From the NCBI RefSeq assembly GCF_015207035.1, contig NZ_JADEXQ010000001.1:1-64000 (forward strand): a stretch of 64,000 bases of DNA. The letters run 5' to 3'. The position numbers and the translations under genes are program-made. Shown in pieces: positions 27,605 through 36,727 of the stretch. Numbering within the stretch: the stretch's first letter is position 1; the number at the start of each line of letters is the position of its first letter. Under the pieces are notes generated by a model. That model was given only the letters and a program-made list of their open reading frames with translations. It was not told where the DNA came from and ran no database searches. This DNA is from Romeriopsis navalis LEGE 11480 (GTDB taxonomy: Bacteria > Cyanobacteriota > Cyanobacteriia > Leptolyngbyales > Leptolyngbyaceae).

Positions 27605-28867
27605 TTAAAATTCATAGATTAAATTCGTGACAATTGTGGCTAATTTGTCGGCAGCTCCGGCTTCACCCCGCACCGCTTTAAGGGCGTCCCGCATGGTCTG
27701 AAGCTTGTGGGGATGGGTGAGATAATCGAGCGTCAAATCGGCAACTTCATCGGGGTAGAGCTGACCCACGCGCTCGGGGACGATTTGGGTGTTGGCCCAT
27801 TTGTTGGGCCAGGCCAAGAGCCCAACTCGGCGCAGTGCGATTTGATTAATTACCCGGGCAAAAATTGTGCCGATGCCTGGGAGATTTGCGAGTAGCCCGG
27901 TCACGCCATTCCAAGCCCGCATCGCATCCAATTGATTGGTGGGCAAAATCATAATCATGGGCACGGCCAGGGTCCCTAACTCCGCTGTATTGGCACCAGC
28001 GGTTGTAATGCAGATCGTGCAGCGTTTAAAGACGTCATAGGGAGGGATGCGATCACCCAATTTTTGATGCAAGATAATTCGGGTGCCCTGCGTGGTTTCG
28101 AGATAGGACTCATCGCCTTCAATTAGTGTTGCGGCGGACCCATTGACTAAGTCAAATGCTGGATTATCCACCCGTGCATAACTGGCCAGCTCAGCCAAGG
28201 TGAGGGTCGGGGCGACCGGAATGACAAATTGTGTAGTGGGTCGTTGTTGGCGAATCAAATCGGCGATTGCCAGCATAATCGGCACCCCTTGCATGAGCTT
28301 GGCGCGTTTTGAGCCAGGTAAAAGTCCGACAATTTCTGCCGTTGATTGGTGCTCATTCGATGTAAGGTCGCCTACTTCGTTCATTAGATCGCCCACGACC
28401 ATAAATTTGTCGCGGAATGCTGGTTTAGCAGTACTAACGATCGATGACTTCATCACAGCAAACCGATCGACCCAGTTTTGCCACCGAGCGTCCCACTCAC
28501 AGTACAGAACGGTTTTGTATCCTAAACGTTTGCCAATGATCACGGGGAATAGCTGATCACCACCAAGAAATAAAACTACCCCGCGCGATCGCCAATCCCA
28601 ATTTGCTGAAGTTTTGCCCCACAGTAAAAATGGCAAAAAGTCTGTCGCCCCTTGAACCCGATCGACTTCGCCATAACTTTCGGCGATGGTTGTTTCACTT
28701 CCACTGGCGTTCGGGCAGGGTGAGAGGACGATCGAAATCCGAACTTGGTGGCGATCATGCCCGAGCTGTTGCCGTAATGCCCGTAACGTGGGCTTTACCC
28801 ATGTGACTAACTCCCCAGGACCATTGGAGAGAATTAAAATATCGACTGGTTCAGTCATACGCGCCAT
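27605..28867 (-). CDS. Lipid-A-disaccharide synthase-related protein
   Basis: Cyanobacterial/plastid-type relative of LpxB, 420 aa, with a GT-B glycosyltransferase fold. The N-terminus has ILSNGPGELVTWVKP in place of the LpxB GExSGD-like loop. VVLFLGGDQLFPVIIGKRLGY, GLLPGSKRAKLMQGVP and TTAGANTAELGTLAVPMIMILP match the later LpxB-like motifs. The family is found in oxygenic phototrophs; its sugar donor and acceptor are unknown and it need not make lipid A. ATG at 28867; ATG at 28858 is an alternative. Confidence 0.85.
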   Translation of the reverse strand: MARMTEPVDILILSNGPGELVTWVKPTLRALRQQLGHDRHQVRISIVLSPCPNASGSETTIAESYGEVDRVQGATDFLPFLLWGKTSANWDWRSRGVVLFLGGDQLFPVIIGKRLGYKTVLYCEWDARWQNWVDRFAVMKSSIVSTAKPAFRDKFMVVGDLMNEVGDLTSNEHQSTAEIVGLLPGSKRAKLMQGVPIMLAIADLIRQQRPTTQFVIPVAPTLTLAELASYARVDNPAFDLVNGSAATLIEGDESYLETTQGTRIILHQKLGDRIPPYDVFKRCTICITTAGANTAELGTLAVPMIMILPTNQLDAMRAWNGVTGLLANLPGIGTIFARVINQIALRRVGLLAWPNKWANTQIVPERVGQLYPDEVADLTLDYLTHPHKLQTMRDALKAVRGEAGAADKLATIVTNLIYEF

Positions 28868-29122
28868 GCTTTTAAGCGTCCTACGGAATCAAGATTGACT
28901 GGAAATGCTGTGTTGCAATGCCATTTCTATGGTTGGGTGTGATAGATTCGCGCATCGCGAAGAATCTAAAGAAAAACAAAATAAGACTTAGTTTTATGTC
29001 GAAGCCTAAAATCGTCTTTACATGCTGATTTGAGTTTAATCGATCGGCCGAAATCCGGATTCACCTCAGGAGTAGGATAGAACCTAAGAAATATGTCACG
29101 TTAACTCTCCAGTTTGCTAACT

Positions 29123-29641
29123 ATGTCTCATCCGAGTCATTGGCGTACTGCAACAACGCCAGCTTTGCGCCCCTCGCCGTTCCCTTCAACTGTGGTTTCG
29201 GATACAACGCCCCGATTTCCGAAGGCTGTTTTCTTGGTGGGCCGCCATCCAGAAACCCTACAACCAGTTGAAATTCTACTGAATCAGTTGAAATGTGATG
29301 TGCGATGGGTGAAAGCGACGGATCAAATTACGGCAGTGGACGATGATGTGACCTATGCGCTGCCCCTGGCGCCTTGCTTAGTGATTGTGGCGGATGCCGA
29401 CCGTGAGTGGGCTGAGCAGTCAGTTTACCAGTTGCGCCAGTTGCTCGATATGGCGCAAGTCACGATTGTCACCGTGAGTGATCGTCAGAACTTCGCCAAA
29501 ACCTTTGCGGCCGCCGATAGTTTTGCGGATCGTCCGCTCGCGGACGGCCATCTGGTCAATCCAGTGCATCGCTCTGTACTCGGGACGCTTGTCCATTCCG
29601 CCGCAGTGCGTCAATTTTGTCATTTAATGACAGCTTGTTAA
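29123..29641 (+). CDS. Degenerate receiver-like protein
   Basis: Product of 172 aa. A 30-residue Pro/Ser/Thr-rich N-terminus precedes a segment resembling a CheY-type receiver: FLVGRHPETLQPVEILLNQ (strand 1/helix 1), LVIVADADREWAEQSVYQLR (strand 3 with Asp), VTIVTVSDRQNF (strand 4, Ser) and DGHLVNPVHRSVLGTLV, where the usual Lys-Pro is Asn-Pro. The acidic pair of strand 1 is also missing. It is therefore unlikely to be phosphorylated normally. No output domain. ATG at 29123 preferred over TTG 29114. Assignment is by eye only. Confidence 0.55.
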   Translation: MSHPSHWRTATTPALRPSPFPSTVVSDTTPRFPKAVFLVGRHPETLQPVEILLNQLKCDVRWVKATDQITAVDDDVTYALPLAPCLVIVADADREWAEQSVYQLRQLLDMAQVTIVTVSDRQNFAKTFAAADSFADRPLADGHLVNPVHRSVLGTLVHSAAVRQFCHLMTAC

Positions 29642-30334
29642 AGCCTGTAAAGGCATATGTAAATAGGTTCATTCTCTGCTCAGAGTTTGTCCTGTTCTGC
29701 TCGATTAATTAGCGGAAGTAAATCAAGTTAGGCGCCACAAGTTAATTGACTTGGATTCACTCAAATGGCTGATTTTACTCAGCGATCGTGGCCAGCCCAT
29801 TAGTGAAACTAATGGGTTAGAGTTGTAGCACAATTCAACTACCCTCAAGGCATTCTACGTGTATAGATTGTCTTAATAATCGCTAAAACTCTTGCTGGAA
29901 TTGGCGATCGGGGCTTGATGGATAGTGTGCTAGCAGAAAAGCCGTGTGCTAATTGCTACATCAACTTAGATTTAAAACCAGGGTGCAACTTTTGAGAGAA
30001 AGGCTACAATCGGGAAGAGCTTCAAAGCATTTTGCAATGATGACTTCTGCGCCAAGGCTTAAATCAAGATTTGGTCACGATGGGAATTCTCTAGGTAAAT
30101 TTGTCTGTGATGACACTGAATGGCGCACTCAACTGCGATGTTTGCATTGAGCAAATTGATTTGGTTGGGTTATCTTGTCATCTCTACTCTTAGGTCGCGT
30201 CAATTTATTGGTGTGCCTAGGTGGTGTGCTCTCATCCGATCAAATCTCTGTACCCAAGGCAAAACTTGTGTGTAGAACGCTGTTGATGCTTGAAATTGCT
30301 AACTTGAACCGTTAAGGAGCATGAGGAACGCGGC
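29642..30334. other. Long intergenic region upstream of sigA
   Basis: Almost 700 bases without a supported gene. A hairpin CCCATTAGT-GAA-ACTAATGGG (29796-29816) about 155 bases after the preceding stop may end that transcript. The rest presumably holds the sigA promoters and a long leader. The frame 29953-30150 has no Shine-Dalgarno or family features. I cannot identify a small RNA here. Confidence 0.4.
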
Positions 30335-31480
30335 ATGACCCAGCCCAATACCGTACTTGAAGTACTGCAAGGCAGTACAGCTGATGATTCGACCGATGCC
30401 GACAAATATGAAGGCGTGGACGAAGAAGACGAAGGGGTGGTAATCGAAAGTAGTACTGCTAAAAAAGGGGCAAAATCGCGTTCGACGACAGCGGCGAAAC
30501 GACGTGCAGCCCAAGCTAAGAAAAAGCACTACACTGAAGATTCCATTCGTCTGTACCTTCAGGAAATTGGTCGAATTCGTCTGCTTCGGGCTGACGAGGA
30601 AATTGAATTAGCACGGAAAATTGCCGACCTCCTAGAGCTGGAGCGCGTCCGTGACAAAGTAGAAGAAAGATTAGGTCGTAAAGCCACGATCGCCGAATGG
30701 AATGAGGAAGCGGATAAGGATGCATCCCTGCACCAGTTCCGCCGTCGCGTTCACATTGGCCAACGTGCGAAGGACAAGATGGTCCAATCAAACCTCCGTT
30801 TGGTTGTATCGATCGCCAAAAAGTATATGAATCGTGGACTGTCATTCCAGGATTTAATCCAGGAGGGCAGCTTAGGTCTAATTCGTGCCGCTGAAAAGTT
30901 TGATCACGAAAAAGGTTATAAGTTCTCGACTTATGCAACTTGGTGGATTCGTCAGGCGATTACTCGGGCAATTGCCGATCAATCCCGGACAATTCGCCTC
31001 CCGGTTCACTTATACGAGACAATCTCGCGGATTAAGAAGACCACAAAGTTGCTTTCCCAGGAAATGGGTCGCAAGCCGACTGAGGAAGAAATCGCGACTC
31101 GGATGGAAATGACCATCGAGAAGCTGCGATTTATTGCCAAGTCAGCTCAGTTGCCAATTTCATTGGAGACGCCGATCGGTAAAGAAGAAGACTCCCGCTT
31201 AGGTGACTTCATCGAATCCGATGGGGAGATGCCGGAAGATCAAGTGGCGAAAAGCCTGCTGCGCGAAGATCTTGAAGGCGTGTTAGCAACCCTCAGCCCA
31301 CGGGAAAAAGACGTTTTGCGTCTGCGCTACGGTCTTGACGATGGTCGGATGAAGACCCTCGAAGAGATCGGCCAGATTTTCAACGTTACGCGTGAGCGGA
31401 TTCGCCAAATTGAAGCGAAAGCACTGCGCAAGTTACGTCATCCAAATCGCAATAGTGTGCTAAAAGAGTACATCCGCTAG
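30335..31480 (+). CDS. sigA: Principal RNA polymerase sigma factor SigA
   Basis: Group 1 (or very close) sigma-70 factor, 381 aa. The N-terminus is acidic ([13 protein letters not shown]) then basic. Region 1.2 is [16 protein letters not shown]. Region 2 has the RpoD box [20 protein letters not shown], then [18 protein letters not shown] for -10 recognition and melting. Region 3 follows, and region 4 has the helix-turn-helix [23 protein letters not shown] at 30335 with GAGGAA upstream. A terminator follows at 31506. Its length and acidic leader fit cyanobacterial SigA/RpoD1; group 2 sigmas are similar, so the exact letter rests on judgement. Confidence 0.92.
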   Translation: MTQPNTVLEVLQGSTADDSTDADKYEGVDEEDEGVVIESSTAKKGAKSRSTTAAKRRAAQAKKKHYTEDSIRLYLQEIGRIRLLRADEEIELARKIADLLELERVRDKVEERLGRKATIAEWNEEADKDASLHQFRRRVHIGQRAKDKMVQSNLRLVVSIAKKYMNRGLSFQDLIQEGSLGLIRAAEKFDHEKGYKFSTYATWWIRQAITRAIADQSRTIRLPVHLYETISRIKKTTKLLSQEMGRKPTEEEIATRMEMTIEKLRFIAKSAQLPISLETPIGKEEDSRLGDFIESDGEMPEDQVAKSLLREDLEGVLATLSPREKDVLRLRYGLDDGRMKTLEEIGQIFNVTRERIRQIEAKALRKLRHPNRNSVLKEYIR

Positions 31481-31505
31481 AGCGGTGTTGATTGACTGAT
31501 GTGCC

Positions 31506-31543
31506 TTAAAGGGGCGAGCCATTAATTTGGTTCGCCCCTTTAA
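31506..31543. terminator. Terminator between sigA and hli gene 1
   Basis: TTAAAGGGGCGAGCC pairs with GGTTCGCCCCTTTAA (one G-U pair) around an 8-base loop, 25 bases past the sigA stop. T-rich tails on the plus strand and a TTTAA on the other allow use by both convergent genes. Confidence 0.8.
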
Positions 31544-31594
31544 TTTATGGTGGCGAAACCGTCTTATTGCAGCGAATTAATCGCCGCGTCAGCT

Positions 31595-31786
31595 TTACAT
31601 CAAGCCGAGGAATTGCAGAGTCCCTTGGCCGGTCAAGATTTCTGTGATAATCGCGGCGATAAAGCCAATCATGGCAAAGCGCCCATTCCATAATTCCGAG
31701 GATGGGGTAAACCCAAAACGCCATGCGTTGCGATGAGCTGTAATTTCCTGGCGAACGGTGACGTCTGTTTTTGCTGTTGTTTCCAT
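31595..31786 (-). CDS. High-light-inducible protein (Hli/Scp) 1
   Basis: One-helix chlorophyll a/b-binding-like protein of 63 aa, thylakoid membrane. HLIPs bind chlorophyll and carotenoid and protect photosystem II assembly and chlorophyll recycling under high light. The helix has [17 protein letters not shown], with the conserved Glu, Asn and Arg that ligate chlorophyll. The C-terminal LQFLGLM is shared with the paralogue at 32058. ATG at 31786. An HLR1-like element lies just upstream. Confidence 0.93.
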   Translation of the reverse strand: METTAKTDVTVRQEITAHRNAWRFGFTPSSELWNGRFAMIGFIAAIITEILTGQGTLQFLGLM

Positions 31787-31805
31787 AATGTTGAGTTTTA
31801 TGTGT

Positions 31806-31823
31806 GTTTGATGGATTTACATT
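31806..31823. promoter_or_regulatory. HLR1-like element upstream of hli gene 1
   Basis: GTTTGATG-GA-TTTACATT resembles the RpaB-binding HLR1 direct repeat; the second half matches fully and the first half only in part. It lies 20-37 bases before the hli start codon, which is closer than in studied promoters. Confidence 0.25.
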
Positions 31824-31958
31824 AAGAGAAATGGCCAGCATTTGTGATGTGCCAAAAGTGTGAGATCCCACTCATCCGGCTTTTTGCATAGATGTTAAGG
31901 CGCTGTATCTCAATATTGGTATCTGTTGTGGGTTTGGATGAGCGGTGAGACTGGGCCA

Positions 31959-31986
31959 TAAAAAAGCGGCTAGTTTTCTAGCCGCT
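31959..31986 (-). terminator. Terminator of hli gene 2
   Basis: AGCGGCTAG-TTTT-CTAGCCGCT perfect hairpin; on the minus strand it is followed by TTTTTTA. It sits about 70 bases beyond the stop of hli gene 2 and separates it from hli gene 1. Confidence 0.85.
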
Positions 31987-32057
31987 AACATTGCTTTAAG
32001 GTTGACCGGATCTGAAGCTCGAATGCTATCGAGCGGAAAGTTCTATCAAGCCGAAAC

Positions 32058-32240
32058 TTACATCAAACCAAGGAAGTTCAATACGCCGTGGCCGGTTGCG
32101 ATCTCAGTAATGAGAGCAGCAACGAAACCAATCATGGCGAAACGACCGTTCCATAGCTCGGCTTGAGGTGTGAAGCCGAATTTCCAGGCATTACGCTCTT
32201 CTGTCGTTACTTGAGTTGTAGCTGTGTCTGTTGATTGCAT
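32058..32240 (-). CDS. High-light-inducible protein (Hli/Scp) 2
   Basis: HLIP of 60 aa, closely similar to the product at 31595: both end LNFLGLM/LQFLGLM and share the chlorophyll-binding helix ([17 protein letters not shown]). ATG at 32240. The two hli genes point the same way but each has its own terminator, so they look like separately transcribed tandem duplicates. It diverges from the FBT transporter gene at 32442. Confidence 0.93.
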   Translation of the reverse strand: MQSTDTATTQVTTEERNAWKFGFTPQAELWNGRFAMIGFVAALITEIATGHGVLNFLGLM

Positions 32241-32274
32241 GGGGTTTACTCCAGGACGCGCTTGTTGACTTTAT

Positions 32275-32292
32275 GTTAACGAATATTACAAA
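32275..32292. promoter_or_regulatory. HLR1-like element upstream of hli gene 2
   Basis: GTTAACGA-AT-ATTACAAA, a spacing-correct but imperfect version of the HLR1 repeat bound by RpaB, at 35-52 bases before the hli start codon. The second half (TTACAAA) is the better match. Confidence 0.25.
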
Positions 32293-32441
32293 AAGTGTCA
32301 AAGAATAAAGAAAGTGTGATTGCCGTAATTTTCTGGGCGGTTGTCGATCGCCTATTTGGTCGGCAATTGATGGATTGAATCAATGCCGGTCGGAGGAGAA
32401 ACCGTTATGATGGAAAGTGTTGCAGTTTGTAAAGTACCCCG

Positions 32442-33860
32442 ATGATTGTTTCCGACTCTGGAACCGCCAATCTCAAGCATTCCATTACGCAGAAGTTATT
32501 TCTGGGGCATAAGCCGACACCCGAATTGGCCGCAATTTTGTTGGTGTACTTTGTTCAGGGGATTTTGGGACTGGCTCGCTTAGCCGTGAGCTTTTTTCTG
32601 AAAGATAATCTATCCCTGAGTCCGGCAGAAGTCTCTGCCCTGATGGGGATTGTGGCGATTCCTTGGATGGTGAAGCCGTTGTTTGGCTTTGTCTCTGATG
32701 GGGTGCCGATTTGGGGTTATCGGCGGCGACCATACTTGATTTTGGCCGGTTTGCTGGGGGCGGCTTCCTGGGTGGCGCTGTCAACGATCGTTGACACGGC
32801 TTGGGCGGCAACCCTGGCAATTTCCCTTGGATCCCTCTCGGTGGCGCTGAGTGATGTCATCGTCGATTCAATCGTTGTCTCCCGCGCCCGCAAAGAATCG
32901 ATCGGGTCGGCAGGGTCGTTGCAGTCTTTGTGCTGGGGGGCTTCGGCGATCGGCGGTTTGTTGACGGCTTACTTTAGTGGATCGCTGCTGGAGAAGTTTG
33001 ATACGCAGACGGTGTTTTTGATTACGGCGACGTTTCCGCTGATTGTGTCGGGGGTTGCCTGGCTGATTGATGAGAAGCGAGTCGATCGCACGTCGGACTT
33101 TACGGCGGTGCGGCGGCAGTTGATCTTGCTGAAGAAAGCTGTGTCGCAGAAAACGATCTGGATGCCGACGGCGTTCTTGTTTTTGTGGCAAGCGATGCCG
33201 GGTTCGGAGTCGGCGTTCTTCTATTTCTCAACCAACGAACTGCATTTTGAGCCGGAGTTTCTGGGGCGGATTCGCTTGGTGACGAGTTTTGCGGCTTTGG
33301 CCGGAATTTGGGTGTTCCAGCGGTTTCTGAAGACGGTGCCTTTTCGGACGATCTTTGGCTGGTCGACGGTGATTTCGGCGTTGCTCGGAATGACGACGCT
33401 GATTTTGGTGACCCATACCAATCGGGCTTTGGGCATTGATGATAAGTGGTTTAGCCTGGGCGACAGTTTGATTCTGACGGTGATGGGGCAGATTGCCTTT
33501 ATGCCGGTGTTGGTCTTGGCTGCCAGGCTTTGTCCCAAGGGTGTGGAGGCGACATTATTTGCTTTATTAATGTCGGTGGTGAATGTGTCGGGCTTGGTTT
33601 CCCACGAGCTGGGGGCGGTGTTGACCTACTGGCTGGGGGTGACGGAGACGAATTTCGACAAGCTTTGGCTGCTGGTGTTGATTACGAATTTGAGTACGCT
33701 GCTGCCGTTGCCATTGCTGAATTGGTTGCCGTCGGCGGAAGATGTGCCGATGGCGGAACCCGTGGAGGTGCCGACGGCGATCGAGCTCGACCCGACTTCC
33801 ACCAAACATTTAAGCCAACCGTTGATGCCGGATTTGCATCCTGAAGAGTTGCCTTCGTAA
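32442..33860 (+). CDS. Folate-biopterin (BT1/FBT) family transporter
   Basis: MFS-related transporter of the FBT/BT1 family, 472 aa, about 12 membrane segments. The cyanobacterial and chloroplast members transport folates. Motifs: LLVYFVQGILGLARLAVSFF, PWMVKPLFGFVSDGVP, RRRPYLILAGLLGA and DVIVDSIVVSRARKES, with the conserved charged residues of the family. The C-terminal 50 residues are a polar tail. ATG at 32442. It precedes the carotenoid oxygenase gene by 57 bases on the same strand and they may be co-transcribed; I see no functional reason for the pairing. Confidence 0.88.
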   Translation: MIVSDSGTANLKHSITQKLFLGHKPTPELAAILLVYFVQGILGLARLAVSFFLKDNLSLSPAEVSALMGIVAIPWMVKPLFGFVSDGVPIWGYRRRPYLILAGLLGAASWVALSTIVDTAWAATLAISLGSLSVALSDVIVDSIVVSRARKESIGSAGSLQSLCWGASAIGGLLTAYFSGSLLEKFDTQTVFLITATFPLIVSGVAWLIDEKRVDRTSDFTAVRRQLILLKKAVSQKTIWMPTAFLFLWQAMPGSESAFFYFSTNELHFEPEFLGRIRLVTSFAALAGIWVFQRFLKTVPFRTIFGWSTVISALLGMTTLILVTHTNRALGIDDKWFSLGDSLILTVMGQIAFMPVLVLAARLCPKGVEATLFALLMSVVNVSGLVSHELGAVLTYWLGVTETNFDKLWLLVLITNLSTLLPLPLLNWLPSAEDVPMAEPVEVPTAIELDPTSTKHLSQPLMPDLHPEELPS

Positions 33861-33917
33861 GCAGCGTTGTTTCCTTAAATCCTTAAATCCTTTCTTGACT
33901 CTCCCTCGTTTATAACC

Positions 33918-35420
33918 ATGACTGCACAACTGACTTCTACTACTCCGGCGCTTTCCTACAACCAAAAAGAATGGAAGACGGGGTATCGATCGCTGAAGGA
34001 GGAGTTCGATTACGACATTACGGATATTGAGGGGGAGATTCCGGCGGAATTGCATGGGACGTTGTTCCGCAATGGGCCGGGCATGCTGGATGTGAATGGT
34101 GAGCGGGTGAATCATCCGTTTGATGGCGACGGGATGATCTGTGCGATTAGCTTTGATCAGGGCCGCGCGCATTTTCGCAATCGTTATGTGCGGACGGAAG
34201 GTTTTGAGGCGGAGCAGCAGGCCGGGAAGATTTTGCGGCGGGGGGTGTTTGGGACGCAGCGATCGGGTGGCCCTTTATTTAATGCCTTTGACTTTAAGCT
34301 GAAGAATATTGCCAATACGCAGGTGGTGTATTGGGGTAAGAAGCTCTTGGCACTGTGGGAAGCGGCGGAACCCCATCGGCTTGATCCGGCGACCTTGGAA
34401 ACGCAGGGATTGGAGTTTTTTGATGGCCAGCTCGCTAAGGGCGAAGCGTTTGCGGCCCACCCGTGGATTGACCCGAGTTCGAAGTTTGATGAGGGTCGTC
34501 CGACTTTGGTGAATTTTGCGATTAAGGCGGGGGTGTCGTTTACGCTGACGCTGTATGAGCTGAATCTCGAAGGTGAGATGATTCAGAAGCATGACTATCC
34601 GCTGCCGGGATTTGCGTTTATTCATGACTTTGCGGTGACGCCGAACTATTGCATTTTCTTCCAGAATTCGGTGCAGTTTAATCCGCTGCCGTTTGTGTTT
34701 GGCCAGAAGGGGGCGGGGGAATGTATTAAGTTCCAGCCAGAGAAGCCGACGAAGCTGATTGTGATTCCGCGTGGGGGCGGCAAGCCGCAGACCTATGAGA
34801 TGGATTCGGGGTTTGTGTTCCACCATGCAAATGCGTTTGAGACGGAGCAGGGGCTGACGATCGATTCGGTGTGTTATGCCGATATTCCGCAGTTGGAAGT
34901 GGGCTTGGATTTCTTGGATGTGGATTTCCAGAACCTGAAGCCGGGTGAACTGTGGCGGTTTAAGCTCGATCGCGCTAGCGGCAAGGTCGAGGGTGAAGTG
35001 AAGCTATCGCGCTGCTGTGAGTTTCCGATGGTGCATCCAGCGTTGGTGGGCCGGGAATATCGCTATACCTATTTGGGTGCGGCGGATCAGGCGGATGGTT
35101 CGAATGCGCCATTGCAAGGGATTGTCAAAGTCGATCTGCAAACCGGCGAAGAAACGCTTTGGAGTGCGGCACCGGCGGGTTATGCGAATGAGCCAGTGTT
35201 TATTCCCCGCGCCCAGCCGGATGCTTCGGGTTGCTATACCCAAGTGGATGGGGCGGAAGATGACGGTTGGTTGACGGCGGTGATTTATGACGGGAAGCAG
35301 GAAAGAAGCGCGATCGTCATTCTGGATGCTCGGACGATGGAGCAAGTTGCCCGGCTAAATCTGAAGCATCATGTGCCCTATGGTTTGCATGGGACATTCA
35401 CACCGGAGGTATTTCGTTAA
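33918..35420 (+). CDS. Carotenoid oxygenase (apocarotenoid-cleaving, ACO/Diox1-like)
   Basis: Iron(II)-dependent carotenoid cleavage dioxygenase of 500 aa; cyanobacterial relatives cleave apocarotenals at the 15,15' bond to retinal. The seven-bladed propeller signature is FRNGPGM and NHPFDGDGMI. The four iron-ligating histidines are H181 (FAAHPWID), H236 (FAFIHDFAV), H302 (FVFHHANAFE) and H491 (GLHGTFTPEVF). All are present, so it should be active. ATG at 33918. The spacer to the transporter contains the short direct repeat CCTTAAATCCTTAAATCC. Confidence 0.92.
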   Translation: MTAQLTSTTPALSYNQKEWKTGYRSLKEEFDYDITDIEGEIPAELHGTLFRNGPGMLDVNGERVNHPFDGDGMICAISFDQGRAHFRNRYVRTEGFEAEQQAGKILRRGVFGTQRSGGPLFNAFDFKLKNIANTQVVYWGKKLLALWEAAEPHRLDPATLETQGLEFFDGQLAKGEAFAAHPWIDPSSKFDEGRPTLVNFAIKAGVSFTLTLYELNLEGEMIQKHDYPLPGFAFIHDFAVTPNYCIFFQNSVQFNPLPFVFGQKGAGECIKFQPEKPTKLIVIPRGGGKPQTYEMDSGFVFHHANAFETEQGLTIDSVCYADIPQLEVGLDFLDVDFQNLKPGELWRFKLDRASGKVEGEVKLSRCCEFPMVHPALVGREYRYTYLGAADQADGSNAPLQGIVKVDLQTGEETLWSAAPAGYANEPVFIPRAQPDASGCYTQVDGAEDDGWLTAVIYDGKQERSAIVILDARTMEQVARLNLKHHVPYGLHGTFTPEVFR

Positions 35421-35440
35421 GTTAGTTGCTCAAGTTGATC

Positions 35441-35466
35441 GCTGGTTGAGCGGAGTCGAAACCAGC
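35441..35466. repeat. REP-like palindrome GCTGGTTGAGCGGAGTCGAAACCAGC
   Basis: Arms GCTGGTT and AACCAGC enclose the core GAGCGGAGTCGA, a word recognised as part of dispersed extragenic palindromes in many bacteria including cyanobacteria. It sits 20 bases after the carotenoid oxygenase stop and may also end that transcript. Only one copy is seen in this window. Confidence 0.5.
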
Positions 35467-35513
35467 GGCTTTGCTTTGCAGCGTCATCGGATAATCAAAT
35501 ATTTGGCAGTCCC

Positions 35514-35806
35514 TCAGAGCCTGCCAACGAGGAATAATTTCGAAGCGGCTTCGAGCTGTGAGATTTCCCCTTTGAGGATGCAGCGTTCTAGCAGCGGAAT
35601 ATCGAGATCAGCTAGTTCTGGAATCTGGCTCCGATCGACTAACTGATACCCACCTGTAGATAAGTGATATAGCTGCAATACGACATCTTGCCAAAACCAG
35701 ACCTCTGGAACGCTCAGTGCTTGGTATTGGGCGAGCTTGTTGACATTTCCACTGATATAAACGACTTCGATCGATAAATCGGGAATTGGTTTATCTGTGC
35801 CGATAC
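35514..35806 (-). pseudogene. Uma2 (DUF820) nuclease fragment, N-terminus lost
   Basis: A minus-strand frame without a start codon reads IPDLSIEVVYISGNVNKL, then VPEVWFWQDVVLQLYHL and LADLDIPLLERCIL, and stops at TGA (35514-35516). This is the C-terminal part of a Uma2-family PD-(D/E)XK restriction endonuclease-like protein. An in-frame stop lies just upstream (near 35829) and the N-terminal 70-100 residues are missing, so it is a remnant. The break falls at the conserved P-D...E-V motif, directly against a second Uma2 fragment on the other strand. Confidence 0.7.
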
Positions 35807-35807
35807 C

Positions 35808-36089
35808 ATGATCGCCGAAGTGCTGTCTAAATCAACCGAAGCCTACGATCGCGATGAAAAATTTGCCGCCTATCGTACTATCCCCACATTCCGCGAATAT
35901 TTGCTAATCGATCAATATAGTCTCCACGTCGAGCAATACACGAAAACTGCTGATAACCGCTGGATCTTCAGTGAATACGATGGCATGGAAGCCAGTTTGC
36001 GGCTGGAATCGATCGGCTGTGAAATCACTTTGTTTGATCTCTACAGCGATATCGAGTTCGTTTCCCCCAATTCCGTCAACTTGTCGTAA
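35808..36089 (+). pseudogene. Uma2 (DUF820) nuclease fragment, N-terminus lost
   Basis: The frame begins abruptly at MIAEVLSKSTEAYDRDEKF and continues TFREYLLIDQYSLHVEQY, CEITLFDLYSDIEF, the C-terminal half of a Uma2-family protein. The first half, including the Pro-Asp of the nuclease motif, is absent. It may be translated from ATG 35808 but would lack part of the active site. It differs in sequence from the minus-strand fragment, so two distinct Uma2 genes met here head-to-head. Confidence 0.7.
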
Positions 36090-36315
36090 CAACCGATCTA
36101 AAACCCTTACGGTCTGTGGTTCGGTCTTCGGTTCTCCGCTGAAAGCCTTACGGTTAGCCGCATTCAGAACCCTGGCTTTGCTGATGGATTCCTGCGATTA
36201 TAAATTTGTGAGCAACGCGCCACCTGACTTCAAACTTCTCCAGCAGAGACTTTCAGGTAAGCCACTCTCACAAATGAATGAGTTAGCCAACTGTAAAGGA
36301 GTTACGGTAGAAGTC

Positions 36316-36618
36316 ATGGCAAATAATAGTTTTTCCCTTGAGTCGATCTACAACTGGTATCGCAATCTGATTCAGAATCCGAAATACCGTTGGTGGGTCA
36401 TCGGCGGCACACTCTTGTATGTGCTGAGCCCGATCGACATTGCCCCGGATTTCATTCCGTTCATTGGTCAGATTGATGACGCTGTTGTCATCACACTCTT
36501 AGCGACCGAACTAGCCGGTGTGCTGCGCGATCGGGCCGCTGCGGTGAAAGCCAAGAAAGTGGATAAGACAGTTGAAACGGATGACATGGTTGATGTCTCT
36601 GCTGTCGAAGTTGACTAG
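36316..36618 (+). CDS. DUF1232 (YkvA-like) membrane protein
   Basis: Product of 100 aa with the DUF1232 signature WWVIGGTLLYVLSPIDIAPDFIPFIGQIDDAVV, here seen in two parts (LLYVLSPIDIAPDFIP and GQIDDAVVITLLATEL); one or two membrane helices. The role is unknown. The frame is open upstream to 35971 but ATG at 36316 with AGGAG about 14 bases before it is the natural start. A terminator follows at 36648. Confidence 0.88.
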   Translation: MANNSFSLESIYNWYRNLIQNPKYRWWVIGGTLLYVLSPIDIAPDFIPFIGQIDDAVVITLLATELAGVLRDRAAAVKAKKVDKTVETDDMVDVSAVEVD

Positions 36619-36647
36619 TGTTTTTGTTTCCTTAAAGGTTCTGTAAT

Positions 36648-36679
36648 AAAGCCCCGGCACCATTGCCGGGGCTTTTCTT
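36648..36679. terminator. Terminator between DUF1232 gene and nitroreductase gene
   Basis: AAAGCCCCGGCA-CCAT-TGCCGGGGCTTT perfect stem, followed by TTCTTT on the plus strand and TATTA on the minus strand. It can serve both convergent genes. Confidence 0.88.
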
Positions 36680-36727
36680 TGCGCATATGAAGAAGATTGC
36701 GCAACTGGCGAGATGTTCCAGCCGCTA

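Noticed and set aside
35971-36315. Upstream extension of the DUF1232 frame
   Set aside because: The extension overlaps the Uma2 fragment in another frame and has no relation to the DUF1232 domain.
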